The translations under genes and the position numbers were made by a program. Under the pieces are notes generated by a model. That model had not been told where the DNA came from. It did no database searches and saw only the letters and a program-made list of their open reading frames with translations. Source: Phytophthora colocasiae (taxonomy: Eukaryota; Oomycota; Peronosporomycetes; Peronosporales; Peronosporaceae). From it: a stretch of DNA of 64,000 bases. The stretch spans positions 3,286,001-3,350,000 of the forward strand of contig JAGKQI010000098.1 in the NCBI GenBank assembly GCA_018806915.1, given 5' to 3'. Below, piece by piece: positions 20,001 through 31,262 of this stretch; position 1 is the stretch's first letter, and every line of letters begins with the position of its first letter.

Positions 20001-20968
20001 TGTCGGCACTACTTCCTTTTTACGCTTTGAAATTCCAACTTGGAGGGAGCCAGTGGTCACGCAAGCAGGAACTAGAGTCAGCACGTCACCAGAGAGACCC
20101 CGGTGGACATTGTCCAGTAGAGACGGCTAGGGAGAAGACGTTTGATAGCAACTACAGCCTTGGGTAGACTAGTAGCTTGTCCTCGTGCTAATCCCAATAC
20201 AATATACATCATACAAGACGAATGCACCACCACATTGAAGTTGAAGTGGACACCCTTTAGTCGAGACGCTATCAATAAGCACCACAACTGCGCGGTAGCT
20301 AGCCGCGATCCCCGCCACACTACGCATGCATCCTCATCTTCGTACCTCAGAACTTCGTGCCTCCTGAACGTATTACCCCAGAGGTCCCTGCCGGTCAGTA
20401 TACCGCAGAACAAGGCCACTCCCCTAGATAACCCCCAAAATGCTGTTGGGTGAAGCCGGCCAGTTGCCGCAGTACTCCACGCGTAAGTCTTAGTTACTTA
20501 ACTCCTCACGACCGTGCGAAATCGTAACTGAGAGGTTCGACGGCCAGTCCGCACGCCAAAGAGCTCTCCTAACTACCGCCGCCCACTATACTACTCCTAA
20601 CCTAAGTATGTCAGCTGCCACCGCCAGGATCTTCCTTCGGCGACTCCTTACGCGTCTTCTCCACCGTTCCCTTCCTCGTGCTCACGTCGCCCGTCCCAGT
20701 ACTCCACTTGTGTGCTGCTAGTCCACCGCCGAGTCGTTCCTCCTGCTGCGATCTTCCATCGTAGCCATTGGCCTTGAACTTCAACGTCGTCCAGCATCTT
20801 CCGGTCTCTGTAGCCTTGTAGTCACCGTCCAACCTTCTGTCGTCCCCAATTGACTGCAAGTTAACTTCCTTAGCCGTCGCCGTCATCTGTGAGGTCGATG
20901 ATCTCCGTCTTGTAGTGCTGTCTTTCGAAAAGTTGCTTTTTAGGGGCGTAAATTCCTAATCGTCCACA
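20001..20968 (-). repeat. Gypsy-A 3' LTR
   Basis: 968 bp, same length and apparently the same sequence as 26857-27824. Small open frames inside it recur identically in the other LTR and are not genes. The stop codon of the pol frame (20940) lies 29 bases inside this LTR. Confidence 0.95.
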
Positions 20969-22475
20969 CGCCATCCCCCGCCTGAAGATCGTCCCCGATC
21001 TTCCCTTCGTCAAATAACTGCTCGAACTGTTGGGCAGTGAGCCAGGCTGGCACCACTGGTCCACCTGGTCGATCTTGGTATTCAACTCGATACTGGGCCT
21101 CATAGCGTCCTGCCTTGTTCTTGACCTTGCGCTGTCCTCGCTCAATGACTGTTCCAGCGCCTGCTTCGGCCATAATAACTTTGGCTGCTGATGGCCAACG
21201 TCCTTGTCCATGTCCACGCAAAGCTCGAGCGGCACCACCTTCATTTCCAGGTCCGTTCGCTACAGTACTGACGCTTGCTGAGACGTCTCCGTCATTAATC
21301 GCCGTGTCGTCGTCTCTGTGGGTCGTCGAAGGGCTTGATACCCTGCGATTCTGAGCTGTACCCATTTCCTTGGTGTTTGTCTCCGTCGGTTGGTTACGTA
21401 GAGCACTCCGTCGAGCTGCTCGTGCCTCTCGCGCTTCTGTTTCTGCACGTCGTTTGGCCTGCTGCTCCTGTTGCTCATCTGGTCCTTGAGCTTCAGCGCG
21501 CTTTCGCTTTCGTGGCTTCGTCGCCGGTGTTGTTGTGACGCCATTGTTCGCCACCGTAATCGCTACTTGGTTTTCGGTAGACAGCGTATTAATTGCATTT
21601 GGTACCCGTTGATCTTGTCCGGTGCCTGCTGCCTTATCCGGGTCCTCCGTTTCAACTTCTGCAGACGTCGTAGCTATTCTGGAATCTCCAAGCTGGCCTA
21701 CCGTGTCGTCACGTCCTCTGTGGTTCTCCTTCGTTCTCGAACCCGCTGCACTTATCGGTACTGTGGCCATCTCCGCTGCCTGAGCGTTATCTTGAATACT
21801 GACGATCGTACGTGTCGTAGATTCAGGTGCAAGTTCACCTTCTGCTACGAATGCTGGTTCTGTCGCCGCCGCAGTGTCGTTCGACCTGTATTCAACGTCA
21901 TCGTCACCAAACAGCTCCTCATCCTTGGCCATGTCTTCCAGTATCTGGTCAGCTATCGCTGTCAACTGACTCCTCGGTCTGTAGTACGAGATCAGGAAGC
22001 TGCAGTGAGCAACCAATTCCTCGCCTGTGTCTTCTCTTCGGACGATCCAGTTGTCAAAGCCTCCGTCTGCTGTTAATCTCACGGGACCAACCCACTGATG
22101 AGCAAGCTTCGTCGCACCAGTTCCTCTAGGAGGCTTAAAGAGCCACGCCGTATCGCCCACCTTGAAGTGTACGTTGTTTCTGACCTTCTGATTGTAATAC
22201 CGCTCACGCCGTAGCTGATCACGTTCTAACACCACTTTTGCAATCTTTGCTGCCGATGCCATGTTCTTCACCAGCTTTCGGTGATACTCCGGCCAGCCGT
22301 CGATCTGCTGTACTTGACTCACCCTCAGTAGTTCATTAGGAGCACGGAGCCGTCTCCCCATCATAAGCTCATTAGGAGAGTATCCTGTAGTTCCATGTCG
22401 GGCTCCGTTATAGGCGTACATCGCACACGGGATCCAATCGTCCCAATCGTTTTGCTTCAGCATCACCAATGTCAC
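20940..22475 (-). pseudogene. Gypsy-A integrase C-terminal region with chromodomain-like tail
   Basis: A 511-codon frame. It begins with the end of an integrase core (WIPCAMYAYNGARHGTTGYS, the region just after the catalytic Glu), followed by the GPY/F-type segment (VGDTAWLFKPP ... HQWVGPVRL). A long charged linker leads to a short domain near the end (RYEAQYRVEYQDRPGGPVVP) that resembles a diverged chromodomain. The catalytic D,D,E residues are missing because upstream pol is deleted. Reading out of the pol leader needs a frame change at the deletion scar (near 22470-22500). Confidence 0.85.
20969..20982 (-). other. Gypsy-A polypurine tract
   Basis: On the minus strand ggcgggggatggcg lies directly before the 3' LTR. 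Gypsy-B has a similar gggggatgg in the same place. A purine-rich tract here primes plus-strand DNA synthesis in LTR elements. Confidence 0.7.
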
Positions 22476-23232
22476 GTCTTCGCTGAGCTGCTTTAAGCTG
22501 TAGGACCCTTGCTCGCGGACTGTCCAAGATCGTCAACTCACCGTCTAGTATGCCTGTCAATTGCCGCTGTAGTTGTTCACGGACTCCGCCATCCCCACTT
22601 GTCAATATCGTCCGTGATTCTGGGGTGGTGTCATCCGGTCCGGTCTTCTTTTCTTCGTCCAGTGGGTCTGTATCCGGGGTCTTGGGCTCTGCCAGAGGCG
22701 CTTCACCCGTGATGTCGCCCTCTATGCCCGCCGAGGATCCGCCATCCCCAGTGTTCAAACTCCCGCTAACTTCAAAATGAACTCGGCGACGCTTGTTCCG
22801 CCTGCCGTCACCACTTGGACTCTTCTCGTGAATGTTTTCTGCCAACACTTCCGCTTCTTCTGTGTCAGCACCGTGCACTCCTTCTTCACTTGTCTGGTTC
22901 GATGTCACCTCGCTGTTCTCTTGTGCCACCGCATCATCTTTACTGTTTCTCGTTTCTAGCTCCACTGGTCCAAGGTCCACTACCCGCCTGGTTGAACCCC
23001 GACTCCAGTAAGCCCGTTTCTTCCGTTCCCGTCTTCTCTTCCGCCCAGTCACCTGAATCGCTTCTGGCAACTGCTCTCGTCCAGGTGCTGCTGTCGCTAC
23101 TAGCTGATGCTGGAACTGCACATGTCTTTCCATCTCCAGTTGGCTAGCGCTTGGCTCACCCGTGCTCTTCGTTCCCCGTTGGTCCTTCGCGTGATGCTGG
23201 GCCGGGGCCCCTACACCCGCGAGCCGTTTCCC
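22408..23232 (-). pseudogene. Gypsy-A pol leader (pre-protease region), entered by -1 frameshift
   Basis: This frame is -1 relative to gag and is open from the gag 3' end (slippery site at 23226-23232) to 22408; it has an internal ATG at 23133. It encodes about 270 charged, low-complexity residues (GRKRRRERKKRAYWSRG basic patch, then acidic stretches) such as precede protease in many oomycete Gypsy elements. No DSG/DTG protease motif is reached. The frame ends just past the internal deletion, where integrase sequence appears in another frame. Confidence 0.7.
23226..23232 (-). promoter_or_regulatory. Putative -1 ribosomal frameshift site (GGGAAAC)
   Basis: The minus strand reads ACG GGA AAC in the gag frame, i.e. 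G GGA AAC, a canonical X XXY YYZ slippery heptamer, 12 bases before the gag TAG. The downstream GC-rich gggcccc block could form structure. A -1 slip here enters the open pol-leader frame. The motif is seen directly; its function is inferred. Confidence 0.65.
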
Positions 23233-23310
23233 GTACCGCCAGCCGTATTCTGGCTGCTGGTCTCACTGTTCTGATTCACCACAGGGCTGGTTTCTTCCGA
23301 GTCTTCCTTC

Positions 23311-24768
23311 TTAACCCTTCTAACCCGAGCCGTTATTCTGTATTCTACAGAATAAGCAATTATCTTGATTAAAGTATGAACGATAACCTGCGAAAAGTAT
23401 GCCGTTGGAAGCCCTTTCGTGCTCGGCGAGGCATATTCTGTACATAAAGTGTACATCATCGGCTATAGCATGCACAATGTATCCAACATCTGCGAAACTG
23501 GCGATCTCCTATTGGCTCCCTGGCGGACAAAACATGTTCAAAACCTCTCACTCAGCCCCGTCAAATTTGAAACGACTCTGTACTGTGCGGCACTCTTGGC
23601 GCCAACCAACCATCCGCCAAAGCGCGCGAAGTGCAAAGCGCGCGAAGAGGAAGAATTTGCCCAGTTCTAACTAACGGAGTAGTGAGGAGGGGAACTGGGC
23701 AAATGCTCTCTGCAGGCTCCAGCAAGACCTACTGCAAAGTACGTGGTGCTAACTAGTAAAGCACCACTTGAGTTATTCTGTAGCATCCCGGCTTACGGCT
23801 GTGCTCCTCATTGTATGTGATCTATCCATACTCTGGGATATCGCAGAGATCACCTGTCAAGTCAAAGTTACTAGTTTCCGGAACGTTGTCATTTATTTCC
23901 AGGTCTTCTACATCTTCTTCTACACTTTCCTCGAAGTGGACCACCTCGTTGTCTGCCATAATGTCTTCTTCGTCGGCGTTGGAATCGGAATCGCTGACAT
24001 CAGCGGTCTCCACGAGATTCACGTCATCGATAGCTGTAAGAGCCAAACAGTCGCTCCTTTCGGAGCCTCTCCATGAAAATTGTCGCTACCAAACACGTCC
24101 GAGTCGATGAGGCCGTCGGCTCCGTTTGGTTCATCGGTCTCGCTCTTTGCTTCTTCATCAGCAAGCCATGCACTCACTTGAATCGAATTCTGGATCATCC
24201 GGAAAAAAGGCATTGGTCGCGCCGTCTTGCTCCGTATCATCCGGTATAGCTGCTGTTAGTTCACCTGTAGCGCCCACCTCCTCTGTGTCGACAACTGTGG
24301 TGGCACAAAAATGAGCCACTAACCTTCAAAAGTTTTATGCCACGTCTGGCTTCGTCAGAGACGGCCCTTCACCCCCGGCTTCATGGCGTTGATTCTAGGA
24401 ATCATCCCTGTCGGCTTACAGAGCCTTCCAGCCTTCCTCGCAGATCTCGCGCCAGGTTAGTTTAGCAAACGGCATCTCTGCTGGGCAGTCTCATTTTCGA
24501 ATGACAATGTGAGAGCTTCTGACACGTGAACCGATGGGCTTTCGACAGAATTTTCAAACCTGTTGAGGATTTATATGCGTCTTTCTATCACTCCTTGAAT
24601 AATACCCGTCTATCATCCCATCGCCGATCTGTTAGGAAAGTGGACTGATCCAGACACCATACAATAATCTTCATGCGGAGTTTTGGAGCGCTGATGAGTT
24701 TGCTGGATATTAAATCCTGTACAATATATTATTCTGTAGGATACAGAATACCGGGTTAGAGGGGTTAA
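23311..24768. mobile_element. piggyBac-like element with TTAA target duplication
   Basis: A 1450-bp insert (23315-24764) is flanked by TTAA on both sides. The ends are inverted repeats starting CCC(T/C)TCTAACCCG and continuing with TATTCTGTAT(T/C)CTACAGAATAA, about 38 bp with a 4-5-bp gap. TTAA plus CCC ends define piggyBac. Only an acidic minus-strand segment (23822-24240, with SDSDSNADEED), typical of piggyBac transposase N-termini, remains. No catalytic domain was found, so the copy is non-autonomous. Confidence 0.85.
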
Positions 24769-26838
24769 GTGCACACGCGTGCGCGTGATGCCCAAATCCG
24801 TGGCAGTAGAAGCACATATCATCGGGTTTCGCTGTTGCCGTCCGGTTTGGTTGCTGTTGCTGAGATCTTCTGTTCAAATACTGCTGGTGGTTGCGTAAAC
24901 GGTCTTCGCGCGTTCGAAGCGGCTCGTTGTTTCCGTAACTTCTTCCGTTGTTCCAACGCTGCTGCTGGGGTTGCTGCTGCGACTGCTGCTGAGTACCCCG
25001 AGCTTCCATCTGGAGCGTACGTCCCTGCCGCTGGTTCTGTCGAGTATTCGCATCCGTTCTCTGGTTAGTGGTTGTCGTCTGTCGGGTATGGGCTGCCGTC
25101 CGTGCCGTAGCTGCTGGAGTTGTCGTACTGGCTGCTTGACCCGTCACTGTCTCTTCCGGTACCAGTTTGTATCCAGCTGGGATGACCGCATTCCATTGAC
25201 CACCACTCTGAAGTGTGGCACCTCCCTGAGGCACCATTAGTCGTCCTTCAACGTCATACCGTGGCGGAGGTCCAGTAGCCAAGCCCACGTCGTCATATCC
25301 TGACACGACACTTCCCAAGTTTCCACCTGCCACTGAGATCTGCTGAATCCGTGACAAATCTGGGACCAAGGCTGTTGGGACGGCGCCTGCCGATGCTGCC
25401 CGTTCGTCGTGTGCTCGCATCGCTGTAGCGAGGTCCACCCCATAACCTTCTCCGTACTCTCCAACCTGATCCACAGCGGAGTTCACCGCTTCGTTCAAAG
25501 TCGCCGGCCGATGTCCACGAACCAACGTCGAGCACCAAGTGTTGTTCATACCGGACAGGAACGAGTCAACCAACCACTCCTCGTCGACCGGATTACTGGA
25601 AGCAATCTCGCGGAGCTTCTGTGCGTATTCTACTAGAGACTCGCCTCGCTGTTGACGTCGCTGTCGTAGTCTCGCGACTACCTCCGGGTTCGAACGCTTC
25701 ACCATGTATCTGTCCCGCATCATCCGACTCAAATTACCAAACGTCTGATCCTCTCGTCTGCTGAATGCGTCTTCAACCGTATCGTACCACATGAGGGCTT
25801 CACCTTCCAGGCTCGCAACCATTTCAATGAACACCTCATGTTCACGCCAATCCGTGCGTAAGATTGCAGTTTGTCGACGTAATTCATTCTTGACCGCTTT
25901 TAACCAGGCCTTCACCGTAACTTTTGGCTCTCCCAGACCCTTGAACTTTGGCAACAGAAGCTTCTTTTCACGACTCGGTGCCGGATACATCCACTGTGGC
26001 GCCGGTGGCATTGCAAAGTACTGTGGTGCTATCTGTACTGGAGGCGTTGGTGGTACTGGAGGTGCTGCTGCTGCTTGATCTCCAGGGATTCCAAGTCCTG
26101 CTCCACCGCCATCTCCTGCGGGTAGTGCTGCTGCTTGGCCTTGCCCTCCGTTTCCACCGCCTCGTGCATTGTCCTGCTCACTGTTACCACCATTGTCACC
26201 GGTACCATTGCCACCGAGGTTCACTGCTGCCGCATGAGCTGGAACTACTGGTGCTGCCGGTGGGCCGTGTGCACCTCCACTGTTATTGGGAACTTCGACA
26301 AAGATAGCACCTCCACGTCCACCACTGGACCTAGGCGTATGGCCTGCTACCACTCGTACAGTTGCTGCTGCTGGCATGAAACTTCCTCCCGTGCTGTGCA
26401 GGTCTGCTTGGGGAACCCTCTTGTCTGCTCCCTGCGCTATTCCCGGATTCGCCACATGCGCCGCCTCAGCTATGGCGTCATGGAAAGAAGACCGCCTTTC
26501 AGCCCGTTCGTCTCTCGCGTTATTTCCCGTCCTCTGTACCATTCCTCTCCGTGAACTTAGTCTTCCGTATCTGTAAAACAAAACCAACCCGTATGTTCAG
26601 TGTCTGTGTCATCAGTATCTAACCTCAGTAAACTGTGCTGTGTAGGGATATCAGTAACAGTGCTCATCTGTGTCTGTGTCTACCATAGGCCCGTATTGCC
26701 CATTCCTCTCCGGTTGGATAGACCAGTGTTGTCTAGTGCCCGTATTGCACCATCCCCAGTACAGGATGTCCCGTGTAGGATTCTCGCCCTCTGTGACTAG
26801 GCTCGCAAAGTTCACCCAGTGAAACATTGCCCAGAAAG

Positions 26839-26856
26839 CCACTGTAATGACCACCA
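26839..26856 (-). other. Gypsy-A primer-binding site
   Basis: tggtggtcattacagtgg (minus strand) immediately follows the 5' LTR. It starts with the TGG needed to pair with a tRNA CCA end; I could not name the tRNA. Confidence 0.5.
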
Positions 26857-27824
26857 TGTCGGCACTACTTCCTTTTTACGCTTTGAAATTCCAACTTGGA
26901 GGGAGCCAGTGGTCACGCAAGCAGGAACTAGAGTCAGCACGTCACCAGAGAGACCCCGGTGGACATTGTCCAGTAGAGACGGCTAGGGAGAAGACGTTTG
27001 ATAGCAACTACAGCCTTGGGTAGACTAGTAGCTTGTCCTCGTGCTAATCCCAATACAATATACATCATACAAGACGAATGCACCACCACATTGAAGTTGA
27101 AGTGGACACCCTTTAGTCGAGACGCTATCAATAAGCACCACAACTGCGCGGTAGCTAGCCGCGATCCCCGCCACACTACGCATGCATCCTCATCTTCGTA
27201 CCTCAGAACTTCGTGCCTCCTGAACGTATTACCCCAGAGGTCCCTGCCGGTCAGTATACCGCAGAACAAGGCCACTCCCCTAGATAACCCCCAAAATGCT
27301 GTTGGGTGAAGCCGGCCAGTTGCCGCAGTACTCCACGCGTAAGTCTTAGTTACTTAACTCCTCACGACCGTGCGAAATCGTAACTGAGAGGTTCGACGGC
27401 CAGTCCGCACGCCAAAGAGCTCTCCTAACTACCGCCGCCCACTATACTACTCCTAACCTAAGTATGTCAGCTGCCACCGCCAGGATCTTCCTTCGGCGAC
27501 TCCTTACGCGTCTTCTCCACCGTTCCCTTCCTCGTGCTCACGTCGCCCGTCCCAGTACTCCACTTGTGTGCTGCTAGTCCACCGCCGAGTCGTTCCTCCT
27601 GCTGCGATCTTCCATCGTAGCCATTGGCCTTGAACTTCAACGTCGTCCAGCATCTTCCGGTCTCTGTAGCCTTGTAGTCACCGTCCAACCTTCTGTCGTC
27701 CCCAATTGACTGCAAGTTAACTTCCTTAGCCGTCGCCGTCATCTGTGAGGTCGATGATCTCCGTCTTGTAGTGCTGTCTTTCGAAAAGTTGCTTTTTAGG
27801 GGCGTAAATTCCTAATCGTCCACA
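26857..27824 (-). repeat. Gypsy-A 5' LTR
   Basis: Partner of 20001-20968, also 968 bp; in the minus-strand sense it is the upstream LTR and should hold the promoter. It is followed on the right by the duplicated GCAT and the resumed MULE. Confidence 0.95.
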
Positions 27825-28552
27825 GCATATTAGGTTACTTACGCGTTCAACGAATCACACATCTTACGACGAAGGAACCTCAAACTTGTCGGAATCAGCG
27901 AATACCTGGCTCGGCAATTCATGCAGAAGCTCCTATCCAAAACAAGCGTTCGAGCAATACTTTCTTAAAGTTGTGGAGCAATTTGCAGACCGGCGTCGTG
28001 AAGCTTGTAGAGGGAACAGCTCAACCACGCATCCGCCCGTTGAAGCCCCTGGTGGTGAAAGGCTTCAAGAGTTGGCTCCTGTGTACGAAGCAAAACTGGA
28101 GCGGCTGCTTGCTTTGACAAAGGCACTACATATCGTACCGTGCCTTGAGGGACAATACATGGTACGCATTACTGATGTTAGCACCTGACCAGACCACGCA
28201 CACATGTGGAGGACGGTTAACCTTCATGAGCATGAATGCACGTGCAGAAGGTGGCAAGACGGGCGTTTCCCGTGTATGCACGCAAAATAAAGGCAGCGAT
28301 ATACCATGGTAATCAACAAACGGACCTTTTCGACTTTACAGCCCATACTTCGTCGACGTACCAAGCTAATTTCTACCTCAAGTTCGTACATCAGGAATTA
28401 ACCAGGACAAAACGATACGGTATCCAGGCGTTGTGATCGCGGAGGAAGAACTCTTTAAGCGGGGCAGAAAACCAGAGCCCAAATCAAAGCACAAGCGCAA
28501 AGTATCTCGACCAGGATCAGCGGCATCACCACAGGTTACTAAGACACAATGA
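27825..28552 (+). pseudogene. MULE transposase, 3' half, with SWIM zinc finger
   Basis: Past the GCAT duplication the MULE protein resumes in the same phase but meets TAG at the second codon, where related transposases usually have Trp. It continues with an ISEYLARQFMQKLLSKTS segment. After frameshifts a SWIM finger appears at about 28205-28265 (HECTCRRWQDGRFPCMHA, the C-x-C ... C-x-H pattern), and then a basic tail ends at 28552. This confirms that 18.6-20.0 and 27.8-28.55 kb are one interrupted gene. Confidence 0.85.
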
Positions 28553-28733
28553 TACACTCGCTGTGTGAAAAAAGTACGATTAATAGCTTTAAAAATATAT
28601 TATTCATTCGAATCGTATTGTGCGATTTATTCGAAATTTCCGTGCCGGGTTTGGCTGAACCGCGCAGGCCAATCGCCCCGAAAACTGCGCAAACGCATAT
28701 ACCATCGTTTTGGATAGACTTTCTCAGTCACGA

Positions 28734-29003
28734 ATGGCCGATGAACGCGCGCAAATGGCTGGGGCACCTCCCTACGGCAGCGATGCTGGACATGACCGAC
28801 AGCGAGCCGAAGAATTAGAGTCGTCTCTGCTATACAGCAGTGATGAAGACACCGCTGCTCCGTATGATCTCAGTGTGCAGCACCGTGCAACCGATCGAGC
28901 TAGACAGCGTGAATTCTCACTGTTTGATGTCACTGATGGTGGTGCTAGCGTGGAAAACGCTGGATATACTGCGGCTTTAATCACGAGAAGATCTCCTACT
29001 GCT
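28734..29003 (+). pseudogene. Unidentified ORF, 5' fragment, interrupted by the Gypsy-B derivative
   Basis: From ATG 28734, 90 residues are open (acidic, Gln/Arg-rich, with EFSLFDVTDGG) until the LTR at 29004. The frame resumes after the element at 32719 as a Ser/Pro/Arg-rich segment that is open to about 33160. I do not recognise it. The BED finger and hAT transposase remains that begin near 34.0 kb on the same strand make an hAT N-terminus possible. Confidence 0.5.
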
Positions 29004-29373
29004 TGTAATGGGTCTACCTAGACCTATTAGATGGCGTACACGTGCGCTTACGTGTATGAGGAAGCGTGCAAGTAGATTAGACTTAATTTAAGTATACTTA
29101 TTTAAATAAGTATAATTAAATCAAATATAACTAAATTAAACTGCAAAATACCGTAAAAATGAGAACTGTTATTGAATTTGGCATAAGCCAATTATGGACC
29201 TCCTAAAACTGTTTGTTATCTATTTCTAAAGGGTCTGTCAACGTGTGGTTGGCAGAAACTCTGCTCAGTGATTGGTAGAAATCCGTTACTTTCTACCAAT
29301 AATATGCATAAATGCACACGAACCACCCAATAATGTGGTTCGCCCATGTATCCTTTGGTGTGTACAGAACACC

Positions 29374-31262
29374 TTATCCTTCGGAAGCTCCGAAGGAATC
29401 TCGTCCGGGAGTACATCCTTGTACTCCCGCAGAACTTCGTAGTAGGGACTCGACCTCAACGAGTCCCAACTCTGCTCTTCGAAGCGCTGCTTCTTAGTCT
29501 TCGCACTGAGGGAGTCATCACCCTCAGTGATCCCATCGACGACGAGCTGCTTCAGCTCTTCGGCCTCGCACTCCACTCTCTCGATATCCGAGAGAATGCA
29601 AATTTGTTCGATGCGTCCATCGTACAAGTCTCGTGCGAAGCGCTTCCAACTCATCGTTGGAAGTGCGGTCAACGCCGACGCACTCGTCGGCGGATTCTCC
29701 AACCGCATCCTCTGGTACTGTAACCCAGTACCAGTACGTGTCAAGACGTTCAACGTCTCGACACTCGGTGTCTGCACTGCAGATACACCCGTCTCAGTCC
29801 CGGACTGAGACTCGCGCAGCTCCCTGAGCTTGCGCCGCGAAGGTCTACCATGGAGCCCGGCTCCAGGTGCTCCACGTCCAAGGCATCGCACCTTGGGCGG
29901 GACGTTATCGCAATCGTCAGCGGATTCCTTCCGCTGACTCGTACTATCAAGCCCGGCTTGAGTGCCGCTCATCGCGTGCAGCGCTGCTGCACGTGAGCAC
30001 GCAGGTTGTTCGGGTGCTGGGCGTTTGCAACCGCCAGCACCTCCTGCCGCGCAGTCGGTTCCCTGAACCGCTGCGCCTCCATCCGCTCCCGGAGCGGATG
30101 AAGCAACCGCATCGTCGACTCCCGGAGTCGACGTGCTCTCGCTAGCTTCCTGCGCTAGCGAGTGTTCGCTTGTACACATATCATCCGTTCCCAGAGCGGA
30201 TGTACGATCGCTAGTTCCCGGAACTAGCAGCGACTGTTCGCCTATACACGTCTCATCAGCTCCCGGAGCTGATGACCGATCGCTAGTTCCCGGAACTAGC
30301 AGCGAAGCGCCAGTGGCGTCAGCTCCCAGAGCTGACGCACGTCTTTCGGTTCCCCGAATTTTATTTTCTTCGTCAACTCCCAGAGTTGACGCGACGTCGT
30401 CGGCGCGACCCTTGGGGGCTTGAAGTACCTCCAAGGATACCGGTAATACCGGTATAATACCTTCTCTCAGGTGAATCTCATTCACCTGACCATCACTCAT
30501 GTGACAAACATCATTCAGATGTTTACGCGTCAGGTGATTCACATTCACCTGACCATCACTCATGTGACCGCGACCCTTCGGCTCAGATTTCTGAGTCGAC
30601 ACACATTTTCTCACAACGACTCCCGGAGTCGTTGATGGTCGCCGGCGGCGATCGGAGGCTGCGGCGGCCGCTGCTGCCTCAACTGGGGATCCACATGCAC
30701 CGGCCGGTGCATGTGCAGCACTGACAGGGCCATCGCTCTCTGTCGCGCATGTGTTGTTGAAGCGTACGAGCGTACGCTTCTCCCAGTTGATCACCGGGTC
30801 ATGCCGTGCAAGCCACGGCATACCTAATACCAAGTCGAACTTATCGTCTAGATCCAAGACGATAAGATCTTCTACAAACGTCCTTCGTTTGTAAGAGAAG
30901 CGCACACGGACTACGCGCTTCTCAGTCCTCACGGTGGCACCCGTTGCCAACCGCACCTCCAACACGCTGCGAGGCGTGTCGGCCTCCTCGAAGTCAAGCC
31001 TTCGAAGACTTCCCTGTCGAACAAAGTTGTTCGACGCGCCCGAGTCCACTAGGGCACGAAGAGAGTTTACTCTCTTCGACATCACGTTCAGGATGACAAG
31101 GTTTGGCTTGTCATCTTGCAGCTTACAGCGAGAAACCTTCTCGCTGGGGGCAGCAGTCCTCATCGTCGCGTGTCCAAGCTCGACACGCGAGACTGCATCA
31201 CCAGTAGGACGCCCCGCGCCTACTGGTCCTTGGCGTTTTTTGAACGCCCGCCCGCTGTGCAC
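29374..31262 (-). CDS. Gypsy-B derivative pol N-terminal region with aspartic protease
   Basis: An open frame of about 630 residues overlaps the gag 3' end in another frame. Near its start is a retroviral-type protease: ALVDSGASNNFV active site, then DLVLGMPWL. A long repetitive linker with tandem related segments follows, encoded by tandem hairpin units at 30160-30310. It ends just short of RT (ELPKDK) where the deletion joins it to LTR sequence. In the full copy at 58.9-61.0 kb the same region is broken by indels, including one that destroys the DSG triplet. Confidence 0.85.

Larger units (their letters stand above)
23211..26542 (-). pseudogene. Gypsy-A gag, interrupted by piggyBac-like insertion
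   Basis: From the ATG at 26542 the frame has a Gly/Pro/Ala-rich N-terminus, a retrotransposon gag domain (KAWLKAVKNELRRQT ... GEALMWYDTV ... SLVEYAQKLREIA) and a zinc knuckle CFYCHGFGHHAHAC (about 24775-24815). It is then cut by the insertion at TTAA. Reading past the element, from 23314, the same frame continues for about 34 acidic residues to a TAG at 23211-23213, so the insertion site is precise. A possible 5' leader intron acceptor (ttttacag) lies near 26574. Confidence 0.88.
20001..27824 (-). mobile_element. Gypsy-A: Ty3/Gypsy LTR retrotransposon with deleted pol
   Basis: This 7.8-kb element has two 968-bp LTRs beginning TGT and ending ACA on the plus strand, flanked by a 4-bp duplication GCAT (19997-20000 and 27825-27828). 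Coding runs on the minus strand: gag at the right, a pol leader, then the integrase C-terminus at the left. Protease, RT, RNase H and the integrase catalytic core are all absent, so the copy is non-autonomous. A piggyBac-like element (23315-24764) sits inside gag. The LTRs look identical where I compared them, meaning recent insertion. It splits a MULE. Confidence 0.92.

Noticed and set aside
20078..20886. Two minus-strand ORFs of 113 and 91 codons, repeated at 26934-27742
   Set aside because: They lie inside the LTRs of Gypsy-A and are duplicated only because the LTRs are; no domain.
18360..28660. Terminal inverted repeats of the MULE built from gtacgatt motifs
   Set aside because: Short motifs recur near both ends, but I could not align a convincing repeat or a 9-bp target duplication.
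30160..30400. Possible CRISPR-like array of spaced palindromes
   Set aside because: The repeats differ from each other, encode a pol linker, and the palindromes extend through the whole retroelement; the organism is a eukaryote.
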